The notes beneath the pieces were generated by a model, which searched no databases, was not told the origin of the DNA, and worked only from the letters and a program-made list of their open reading frames with translations. A stretch of DNA of 12,224 nt from SKLM01 sp041687115 (GTDB lineage Bacteria; Chloroflexota; Anaerolineae; B4-G1), in the NCBI GenBank assembly GCA_041687115.1, contig JAWLCP010000081.1:1-12224 (forward strand). Direction: 5' to 3'. A program made the position numbers and the translations under genes. Shown one piece after another: positions 6,287-12,224 of the stretch (the first letter of the stretch is position 1; each line of letters begins with the position of its first letter).

Positions 6287-7483
6287 ATGGAATCGAAGGA
6301 AGAGAAGAAGGCAGTCGCAATTGAAAAGCTGAGCGGCGAGGAATACTTGCTGGTCAAGGCCGACCAGCAGGATTTCGTCACGTACGAAGATATTCTCACC
6401 GCGTTTCCGGAGGCCGAGGAGAATCTGGATCAGATCGAGGATATCTTGGTCAAGCTGATCGAAGCCGACGTCGAGATCGGGGACCTGGAGGGGAAGAACA
6501 CGTCGTCCGTCGCGCCCGCTCGCGACGCAGGCTCCAATGGGAGTGATGCCGATGATGGGTCTCCCCTGGATGCCATCAGAGTGGATGACTCCATCGGCCT
6601 CTACCTCAAGGAGATCGGCAGGGTCCCCCTTCTCACCCGGGAGGAGGAGATCGCCCTCGCCAAGCGTATGGAGACCGGCCAGCGGGCGCGCGCGAGGCTC
6701 GAGCGAGATGGCCTCGATGCGGAGACCAGGGTGGCGCTGGAGGCGCTCGTGAAGGACGGCCTCGCCGCCCGTGAGCACCTGGTCCGCGCGAACTCGCGTC
6801 TGGTGGTCAGCGTGGCCAAGAAGTACATGGGGCGCGGTGTGCCGTTCATCGACCTCATCCAGGAGGGGAACATCGGGCTCATCCGCGCCGCCAAGAAGTT
6901 CGACTACACCATGGGCAACAAGTTCTCGACCTATGCCACGTGGTGGATCCGCCAGGCCGTCACCCGAGCCATCGCGGACCAGAGCCGCACCATCCGGATC
7001 CCGGTCCACATGGGCGATCAGATCAATAAACTGCTCCGTACCACCCATCGCCTCACCCAGGAGCTGGGCCGTGAACCCTCGTCGGAGGAGATGGCACATG
7101 CCCTGGATCTCGCGCCGGAGAAGGTCGAGAACATGCTCCAGGTTGCACGCCGCCCGCTCTCGCTCGAGCTCCCTATCGATGAGGACGGGGATAGCGAGCT
7201 CGGCGATTTCATCGAGAACGATGAGGCTGCGGCGCCCTCCGAGGTCGTGTCGTCCTCCATCCTGCGGGACCTTCTCCAGGACGTCCTCGACGATCTTCCC
7301 CCTCGGGAGGTGCGCATCCTTCAGATGCGGTATGGGCTGATCGATGGGGAGACGTATACCCTTGAGGAGGTCGGTCAGAAGCTGGGCGTGACCCGGGAGC
7401 GGATCCGTCAGATCGAGGTCCAGGCCCTCAGTCGGCTGCGACACCCGGCTCACGCACGGAAACTGCGCGATTTCCTGGTCTAG
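6287..7483 (+). CDS. rpoD: RNA polymerase sigma factor, RpoD/SigA (sigma-70 group 1-like)
   Basis: Directs RNA polymerase to -35/-10 promoters such as those seen in this window. It has 398 residues from ATG 6287; a GTG at 6281 adds two residues, and neither start has a strong ribosome site. Counting from the GTG, residues 35-70 are a short region 1.1 (YEDILTAFPEAEENLDQIED). Region 1.2 is DSIGLYLKEIGRVPLLTREE (103-122). Region 2 includes FIDLIQEGNIGLIRAAKKFD (189-208) and the near-invariant FSTYATWWIRQAVTRAI (215-231), which recognises and melts the -10. Region 3 runs about 232-320. Region 4 carries LPPREVRILQMRYGL (339-353) and the -35 helix-turn-helix TLEEVGQKLGVTRERIRQIE (360-379). Region 1.1 with a full consensus region 4.2 favours the housekeeping factor, though some Chloroflexota carry several close paralogues. 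The gene has its own promoter and terminator. Confidence 0.94.
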   Translation: MESKEEKKAVAIEKLSGEEYLLVKADQQDFVTYEDILTAFPEAEENLDQIEDILVKLIEADVEIGDLEGKNTSSVAPARDAGSNGSDADDGSPLDAIRVDDSIGLYLKEIGRVPLLTREEEIALAKRMETGQRARARLERDGLDAETRVALEALVKDGLAAREHLVRANSRLVVSVAKKYMGRGVPFIDLIQEGNIGLIRAAKKFDYTMGNKFSTYATWWIRQAVTRAIADQSRTIRIPVHMGDQINKLLRTTHRLTQELGREPSSEEMAHALDLAPEKVENMLQVARRPLSLELPIDEDGDSELGDFIENDEAAAPSEVVSSSILRDLLQDVLDDLPPREVRILQMRYGLIDGETYTLEEVGQKLGVTRERIRQIEVQALSRLRHPAHARKLRDFLV

Positions 7484-7518
7484 CCCCCGGTCAGCTCTCC
7501 CCACGCCTGCTGAACCCG

Positions 7519-7555
7519 GAAGCGAGGCCCTGACGACGGAGCGGGGCCTCGCTTC
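7519..7555 (+). terminator. Hairpin terminator after the sigma factor gene
   Basis: GAAGCGAGGCCC (7519-7530) is perfectly complementary to GGGCCTCGCTTC (7544-7555), giving a 12-bp GC-rich stem with a 13-nt loop, 35 bp after the sigma stop. No T-run follows, which is common in GC-rich genomes. It separates the sigma gene from the next promoter at 7575. Confidence 0.8.
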
Positions 7556-7574
7556 TGCGTGTCTGAACCCCCGG

Positions 7575-7603
7575 TTGCCGCGCGACCCGGGGTGTGCTAG
7601 AAT
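7575..7603 (+). promoter_or_regulatory. Promoter of the Nuo-like membrane operon
   Basis: TTGCCG (7575-7580) and TAGAAT (7598-7603) are separated by 17 bp, with TGC directly upstream giving an extended -10. The start point should fall near 7610, only about 9 nt before the ATG at 7619. The mRNA would be almost leaderless and has no room for a ribosome-binding site. Confidence 0.68.
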
Positions 7604-7618
7604 ACCCAGACACTTTCT

Positions 7619-9310
7619 ATGCTAAACCTTCTCCCAGTCACGGTCATCCTGCCCCTGGTCGGTGCGGGGGGCGTCCTCCTGGCCTCTTTCCTCCTCAAGA
7701 AGCCGGATGTCGAACGGGAACGCGTCTGGACACCCGTCATGGCCGCCGCGATCGCGATTCTTACCCTCGTTCTGGTCCTTGCGTTGAAGGGAGGCGGGGG
7801 CACGACGGCCACTGTCTCGTTCTCACACCCGGCCCTGCTGGGTGAATCCATGGTCAGGTTTCACCTCCATTCCGGCCTATGGGCCCTGGCGGTCGGCGTA
7901 ACCCTGGCGGCCTGCTCCTTCCTCCTGGCGGAGCTTGACCCCAGATCCGATTCCGCTCCCAACCTGTCCGCCGTTTTGCTCGTGCTGCTCGGCATCAGCC
8001 TGGCTGCCCTCTGGTCCGCCAATCCCCTCACCACGATTATCAGCTGGGCTTTGTACGATCTTCTCCTGTTCCTCGGTCAGATCGTGGCCGGCGTGAGCGC
8101 CGATGAGGCGCTGGGGGGCCTGGCCCTCGGCAGCGTGGCCATCCTTCTTATGTGGGCGGGGGTGCTCGTGGCTGGGCAGGGGGTGGGGAGCGTCCAGTGG
8201 TCGCTCATCCCGGCCGGTGGCGCGAAGATGACCCTCTGGATGGTGGCCGCACTGGTGCGCCTGGGTGCCTACCCGCTTCACCGATCGATGGGCGGCGGCG
8301 CGGGTTCCCCGTCCGCGCACGCGGCGATGCTCTCCCTCAGCCCGGTGATCGGGTGGGGCCTCTGCGCGCGGTTGACCGCGGCCAACGCCGGTGTGCTGCC
8401 GGTGAGCGCCTGGACGACGGTCCCCGCGCTGCTGACCCTGTTGGCAGGTGGGTTTCTGGCCTGGACCGCGCGGTCATCGGCCGATGCCCGTCGCTGGATC
8501 GGCATGGCGGCTGGTGGAGCCATCCTCTTCTCCTGCGCGTTGACGGCCCTCTATGGCGCGCCCCAGGGTGCGGCGGCGGATGTGACCCTGTCGCTCCTGG
8601 CGCTGGGGAGCGCCAGCTGGGTGCTGGGCGTGACCCTCCTCTTCCTGGGAGGCGGATTGTCCTTACCGGGCGCCTTCCGTCGCACCGCTCTGCCTTTCAC
8701 CATTCCGTCCCTGGTCGGCGCCCTCTCCCTCACCGGCGCTCCCGTCACCCTCGGCTTCGTCCCTCAGTCGGTCCTGGCGGGACAACTGGCGCGCCTCGGA
8801 GTCTGGATCTGGATCGCGGGGTTCGTCGCTGGACAGACGTTCCTGGTGGCCGCTCTGGGGCGTTGGCTGTTCTCCGCCCACCGGGCCGCCGAGATGGACC
8901 TCAGGACCTGGCCCGCATGGGCGCGCGCTGGAGGGTTGATCGCGCCGGCGCTGATGCTCATCATGGGCGGGCTGGCCCCAACCCTCCTCTTCACGGGCGT
9001 CTGGGACCTTTCGCTGCGGGACCTGTTTGGTGGACCAGGGCTCGTCGGCTGGTCGCTCTGGCTGGCTCCCCTGCTCCTCGGCGGCGTGCTGGCCTGGCAG
9101 GGGATCCGGCTTCGGCCCCAGATCTCATTGTGGCTCGGTGCGCTCCACGATCTGGTGCGGCTCGACTGGGCGTACGATCTGCTGGTGGGTGCCTTCGAGC
9201 GCGGGCTCGGCGTCGTGCGCGTCGTGGACTGCATCCTGGGCGGAAAAGGGGCCCTGTTGTGGTCTCTCGTTGCGCTCCTGATCTTCCTCCTCGCATGGAG
9301 GGCCAGCTAG
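7619..9310 (+). CDS. NuoL/MrpA-like membrane subunit with degenerate proton channel
   Basis: A 563-residue protein made almost wholly of hydrophobic segments (about 15), length and layout as in NuoL, MrpA or HyfF-type antiporter-like subunits. The family landmark RLGAYPLHRSMGGGAGSPSA (214-233) corresponds to KSAQFPLHxWLPDAMxGPTPVSA. SLTGAPVTLGFVPQ (370-383) corresponds to the later GxPxxxGFxSK loop. The C-terminal WAYDLL...VVDCILGGKGALLW block matches the NuoL/MrpA tail. Compared with NuoL, the TM5 glutamate (WEL) is alanine (W143-A144-L), the TM7 lysine is Arg214, the TM8 histidine aligns to Met237 and the TM12 lysine to Gln383. Proton pumping of the canonical type is therefore doubtful. The ATG at 7619 has no ribosome site. 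First gene of the operon; its TAG overlaps the next GTG. Confidence 0.82.
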   Translation: MLNLLPVTVILPLVGAGGVLLASFLLKKPDVERERVWTPVMAAAIAILTLVLVLALKGGGGTTATVSFSHPALLGESMVRFHLHSGLWALAVGVTLAACSFLLAELDPRSDSAPNLSAVLLVLLGISLAALWSANPLTTIISWALYDLLLFLGQIVAGVSADEALGGLALGSVAILLMWAGVLVAGQGVGSVQWSLIPAGGAKMTLWMVAALVRLGAYPLHRSMGGGAGSPSAHAAMLSLSPVIGWGLCARLTAANAGVLPVSAWTTVPALLTLLAGGFLAWTARSSADARRWIGMAAGGAILFSCALTALYGAPQGAAADVTLSLLALGSASWVLGVTLLFLGGGLSLPGAFRRTALPFTIPSLVGALSLTGAPVTLGFVPQSVLAGQLARLGVWIWIAGFVAGQTFLVAALGRWLFSAHRAAEMDLRTWPAWARAGGLIAPALMLIMGGLAPTLLFTGVWDLSLRDLFGGPGLVGWSLWLAPLLLGGVLAWQGIRLRPQISLWLGALHDLVRLDWAYDLLVGAFERGLGVVRVVDCILGGKGALLWSLVALLIFLLAWRAS

Positions 9311-9993
9311 TGCCTCTGCTGGGCGACCTCCTGGCCCGGTTGGGCTCTCTGGCGTCGATGCCCGCCGTGGTGGGTGTGTTCGTCACCGCGGGCCTGCTGG
9401 TCGTCAGCCAGGACTGGCGCCTGAACCTCATCGCCCTCGCGGCTCAGTATCTCTTCGTCGCGCTGTTGATGACGCAGGTGGTCCGTCTGGAGTTGGCGGC
9501 GGTGAAGGCGCTCATCGGTTGGTTGATCTGTCTGGTCTTCTACCTCACCGAGCAGCAGGCGCAGTCGCTCACCCGTGCGTCGGGGGAGCCGTCGGACCTG
9601 GCGCTGCAGGATTGGTTTGCAGGGCGGTTGGCTGGATGGCGTCGACAGGGGATATCGCCCCGAGCGGCCTTTGGCCTCATGGCCGCGATGCTGGTCGCCG
9701 TGACGGTGTACGCTGCCGCCTCCATCGTGCCCCTGCCGCAGATGGCCGAGGAGTTCATCCTGGCCTGCTACTTGCTGGCTGGACTGGGTATCCTCCTGCT
9801 CGGGCTGAGCGAGGATCCGCTCCGGGTGGGGATCGGGATGTTCATGGTCCTCTCGGGGTTCGACCTTCTCTACGTCTCCCTGGAGCCTAGCTTGGCCGTC
9901 ACCGGGCTGTTTGGCTCGATCAGCTTCGTCATCGCCCTGGGGATGGCCTACCTCAAGACCCTTGAGGCGACGACCGGCGAGGAGGACGCGTGA
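9310..9993 (+). CDS. NuoK/HyfE-like small membrane subunit
   Basis: A 227-residue membrane protein with about seven predicted helices: 19-34, 38-58, 62-80, then a polar loop (81-119), then 121-141, 147-166, 170-190 and 195-216. The last three helices resemble NuoK or MrpC (DPLRVGIGMFMVLSGFDLLYVSLEPS, similar to the NuoK LIGxELMLNAxNL region), although the NuoK glutamate of that helix is not present. Two hydrophobic halves around a loop, next to NuoL- and NuoN-like genes, recall HyfE of hydrogenase-4 complexes. GTG at 9310 is chosen because GGAGGG (9297-9302) sits 7 nt upstream. An ATG at 9295 would add five residues but lacks such a site. The GTG overlaps the preceding stop as TAGTG, and its own TGA overlaps the next start as GTGA, so the three genes are translationally coupled. 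Assignment is by topology and context. Confidence 0.7.
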   Translation: MPLLGDLLARLGSLASMPAVVGVFVTAGLLVVSQDWRLNLIALAAQYLFVALLMTQVVRLELAAVKALIGWLICLVFYLTEQQAQSLTRASGEPSDLALQDWFAGRLAGWRRQGISPRAAFGLMAAMLVAVTVYAAASIVPLPQMAEEFILACYLLAGLGILLLGLSEDPLRVGIGMFMVLSGFDLLYVSLEPSLAVTGLFGSISFVIALGMAYLKTLEATTGEEDA

Positions 9994-11417
9994 TCGCCGG
10001 GCTTCTCCTCTTCCTGGTTCTCCCGCTTGCGATGGCCGGCGGCGTCTACGCCTTGCGTCGGTGGGCGACTCTGTCCGCCCTCCTCTCCGTCGGTGCCGCG
10101 CTGATCCTGGGAATCCTCATTGTGGTGCTGCCCCTTGGCCGCACGGTGGAGCTGTGGGGACGCCAGATCGTCATGGGAGGCAGGGTCTCCCTTCTGGGGC
10201 GCGAGTTGGTCCTGGAGGAGACCGATCGCATCGCCATCGCCTTCCTCTACCTCACAGCTGCGGGTGTCTTTGCGCTCGCGTGGCGGGTGTCGCCGGGAAC
10301 GATGCTCTTCCCCGTTGGAATGGGCCTGCTCAGCCTGTTCAGCGGATCGCTTCTGATCCGGCCCCTCATCTATGCCGTCCTGCTCGTTGAGGTCGCCGTC
10401 GCGCTTTCCATCTTCGCCCTCCAGCCCGAGGATCGAGGCCCCACCCGGGGAGGGCTTCAGTACCTGTCCTTCTCCTTGTTGGCCTTGCCGGGGCTCCTCG
10501 CCATCCACTGGCTGATGGGCCGGTACGCCCTGACGCCCGACGACAGGACCCTGCTCGACGCCTCGGCCGTTCTCCTCGCCCTCTCCTTTGCGCTGCTGCT
10601 GGGCAGCGTTCCGTTCCACCCGTGGGTCGCGTCCGTCGCTGGCGACGCGGAGCCGTTGGCCAGCGCCTTCGTCCTCACCGTCAACAACGGGGCGGTCTGG
10701 TTCTTGCTCCTCTCCTTCCTGGAGACCTACCCCGATCTGAGCGCGTACCCCGGCTTCGCCACCTTCGTGTCAGGCGCGGGCCTGGCGACGGTCGTGCTGG
10801 GAGGGCTGCTGGCGGCCTCGCAGCGCCGTCTGGGCCGTCTGGTGGGCTACGGCGCCCTGGTCGATACCGGCGTTGCGCTCGTTGCCCTGGGCAGGGCCAG
10901 TCAGGAGGGCCTGGCGCTGGCGCTGCTGGTGCTGTTCGTTCGCCCTTTCGGGGTGGTGCTTATGGCCGCCGGGCTGAAGGGCCTGCAGTCGTGGGGCCTC
11001 CGTGAGGATAGACCAGAGTCCCTGCGCGGCCTGGCCAGTGATGTCCCTTGGGCTACCACGGCTTTCCTGGTAGGTGGAATCTCCACCGCCGGATTGCCGA
11101 TCAGCGCCGGTTTCGCGGCGCGATGGTCCCTCTACCGTGCGCTGGCGCCGTCCAACCTCCTGACCACGCTCTTCACGCTGTTGGCCAGCGCGGCGGTGAT
11201 GGCGGGCATCTGGCGGGCGCTGTCCCTGCTCGTTGCCAGCCCCGCGTCGTCCGACGAGGGGGTGGGCGGGAGGGAGCCGCGGGGTGCCCGCGATTGGCTG
11301 ACGGCCGGCCTCATGGTGCTGGCGGTCGCGGCCTCTGTCGCCGTTGGCCTCTTTCCCCAGTTCCTCACCTCGACCGCGGTCCGCCTGGCGGGCCTGCACA
11401 CCTTCATCGTGCGGTAG
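9990..11417 (+). CDS. NuoN/MrpD-like membrane subunit with degenerate proton channel
   Basis: A 475-residue protein with about 13-14 hydrophobic helices, the size of NuoN or MrpD. Landmarks are GSVPFHPWVASVAGDAEPLA (205-224), equivalent to LVPFHxWxPDVYEGAP, and GISTAGLPISAGFAARW (363-379), equivalent to the SLAGIPPTAGFxGK loop. GLATVVLGGLLAASQRRLGRL (264-284) matches the region after TM8 in NuoN. The TM5 glutamate is kept (Glu134 in LLVEVA). The TM7 lysine aligns to Leu203, the TM8 lysine (TVSK) to Asn233 (TVNN) and the TM12 lysine to Arg378. The GTG start has AGGAGG (9980-9985) upstream and overlaps the previous stop. As with its NuoL-like partner, loss of the channel lysines argues against an ordinary complex I role. 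No NuoB/C/D/I-type subunit is in view. Confidence 0.8.
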   Translation: MIAGLLLFLVLPLAMAGGVYALRRWATLSALLSVGAALILGILIVVLPLGRTVELWGRQIVMGGRVSLLGRELVLEETDRIAIAFLYLTAAGVFALAWRVSPGTMLFPVGMGLLSLFSGSLLIRPLIYAVLLVEVAVALSIFALQPEDRGPTRGGLQYLSFSLLALPGLLAIHWLMGRYALTPDDRTLLDASAVLLALSFALLLGSVPFHPWVASVAGDAEPLASAFVLTVNNGAVWFLLLSFLETYPDLSAYPGFATFVSGAGLATVVLGGLLAASQRRLGRLVGYGALVDTGVALVALGRASQEGLALALLVLFVRPFGVVLMAAGLKGLQSWGLREDRPESLRGLASDVPWATTAFLVGGISTAGLPISAGFAARWSLYRALAPSNLLTTLFTLLASAAVMAGIWRALSLLVASPASSDEGVGGREPRGARDWLTAGLMVLAVAASVAVGLFPQFLTSTAVRLAGLHTFIVR

Positions 11418-11420
11418 GCC

Positions 11421-12224
11421 ATGCTCCCCGCCGATTTCCAGTTCAGCCAGGGGAGCCTGCAGGACTACGTCGACTGCCCCAGGCGCTTCGAGCTGCGCTA
11501 CGTACGCCGCCTCCGCTGGCCGGCTGTCGAGGTCGCTCCCCCTGCGGAGCTGGAGCGCCACCTTCAGCAGGGCGCTGCGTTCCATCGGCTGATCCACCAA
11601 CACCTCCTGGGCCTGCCGGTGGAGCGGCTTTCGGCGACCGCGGTCGACCCTGATCTCCGTCGGTGGTGGCGCAACTACCTGGAGGGTGGGCCGGTCGATC
11701 TCCCCTCGGAACGGTACCCCGAGGTGGGGCTGTCCACCCCCGTCGGCCGTTTCCGCCTCGTCGCGCAGATCGACCTGGTGGCCGTCGACGTCGGCGAGCG
11801 TGCCGTGATCGTCGACTGGAAGACGAATCGGAAGCGGCCCAGCAGGGAGAGTCTGGCCGACAGGCTCCAGACCTGCGTCTACCCCTACCTTCTGGTTCGG
11901 GCGGGAGCGGTGCTCAACGGCGGAGACGAGATCCGCCCCCGCCAGGTGACCATGTTCTACTGGTTCGCCAACGCACCGGCCCAACCCGAGCGCTTCGAGT
12001 ACGACCGGCACCGCTACCAGGCCGATCACGGCCGGCTGACCGGCCTGATTGGGGAGATCGAGGGGGCGTTGGAGGGACGGGATGAGCGGGACCTCCTCCC
12101 CCGCACCGACGAGCGGCGCCGCTGCCGCTACTGTCGCTATCGCTCATTCTGCCGGCGCGGCGGCGAAGCTGGCCTGCTCGATGAGGCCCCGTCGGACAGG
12201 GTGGATGACGAGTCGTTCGATCTG
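11421..12224 (+). CDS. PD-(D/E)XK nuclease with Fe-S cluster motif, RecB/AddB/Cas4 type (partial)
   Basis: Runs off the window after 268 codons without a stop. The start ATG is 3 nt after the NuoN-like stop, with only a weak GGTAGG upstream, so it is probably cotranscribed. An N-terminal SQGSLQDYVDCPRRFELRYV carries Cys19. The nuclease core follows: GAAFHRLIH (51-59, His55), QIDLV (116-120, Asp118), VDWKTNR (131-137, Asp132 and Lys134) and QTCVY (150-154, the QxxxY motif). Cys235, Cys238 and Cys244 (CRYCRYRSFC) form CxxCx5C, which with Cys19 is the four-cysteine [4Fe-4S] arrangement of AddB, Cas4 and related single-strand-processing nucleases. An acidic tail follows, so the end is probably near. 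No cas1, cas2 or repeat array is present and no helicase partner is in view. The likely role is DNA repair or end processing. Confidence 0.88.
   Translation, partial: MLPADFQFSQGSLQDYVDCPRRFELRYVRRLRWPAVEVAPPAELERHLQQGAAFHRLIHQHLLGLPVERLSATAVDPDLRRWWRNYLEGGPVDLPSERYPEVGLSTPVGRFRLVAQIDLVAVDVGERAVIVDWKTNRKRPSRESLADRLQTCVYPYLLVRAGAVLNGGDEIRPRQVTMFYWFANAPAQPERFEYDRHRYQADHGRLTGLIGEIEGALEGRDERDLLPRTDERRRCRYCRYRSFCRRGGEAGLLDEAPSDRVDDESFDL

Noticed and set aside
6167..7504. 445-codon open frame on the minus strand opposite the sigma factor
   Set aside because: Fully antisense to a conserved sigma-70 gene and without any recognisable motif; a codon-bias shadow.
8152..9309. In-frame upstream extension of the second membrane gene
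   Set aside because: The extension overlaps the NuoL-like gene in another frame and is Arg/Gly/Pro-rich rather than membrane-like. A strong ribosome site supports the start at 9310.
7619..11417. Ordinary nuo operon (respiratory complex I)
   Set aside because: No nuoA-nuoJ-type genes flank it, the channel residues are altered, and the order NuoL-like, small subunit, NuoN-like, nuclease does not match a complex I cluster.
10770..12029. 419-codon open frame on the minus strand
   Set aside because: Antisense to both the NuoN-like gene and the nuclease, Gln/Arg/Gly-rich, with no domain signature.
11421..12224. Cas4 of a CRISPR-Cas system
   Set aside because: The cysteine and nuclease motifs fit Cas4 but equally fit AddB/RecB-family nucleases. 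No repeat array, cas1 or cas2 is in the window.

Overview
The window looks like a piece of a high-GC bacterial chromosome. My best guess is Chloroflexota (Anaerolineae or a relative), judged from the sigma factor, the uncharacterised gene at the left edge and the organisation of the Nuo-like membrane genes. That is an inference from recalled sequence character, not a database result. Codon use and composition look even across the genes, and I see no insertion sequence, prophage, tRNA, rRNA or CRISPR array.

Layout. From 13 to 1533 (+) is an uncharacterised protein with a C-terminal domain like the SAM-like N-terminal domain of phage integrases, but no recombinase catalytic domain. Convergent to it, from 1645 to 4380 (-), is valyl-tRNA synthetase (valS). 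It is preceded by a complete tRNA-sensing T-box leader (about 4381-4798) with its own promoter. Next is a gene-free stretch (4833-5287) holding four exact DnaA boxes, further near-matches and an AT-rich segment, which I read as a candidate replication origin or DnaA-binding locus. From 5288 to 5971 (-) is a UPF0173-type metallo-hydrolase. It diverges from an RpoD/SigA-type sigma factor (6287-7483, +). Both genes have near-consensus promoters whose -35 elements lie 23 bp apart. A strong hairpin terminator closes the sigma gene.

From 7619 to the right edge runs a tightly packed operon. It encodes a NuoL-like membrane protein, a NuoK/HyfE-like membrane protein, a NuoN-like membrane protein, and a RecB/Cas4-type PD-(D/E)XK nuclease with four putative iron-sulphur cysteines that runs off the window. 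Junctions overlap by a few bases or are 3 nt apart. The two antiporter-like subunits keep the fold signatures but lack most of the lysines, and in one case the glutamate, that form the proton path in respiratory complex I. No hydrophilic redox subunit is nearby. The module may therefore be a repurposed, non-canonical relative of complex I or Mrp membrane arms.

The two most interesting items are the DnaA-box cluster at 4854-5242, with genes on both sides pointing away from it, and the degenerate Nuo-like module joined to a Fe-S nuclease gene.
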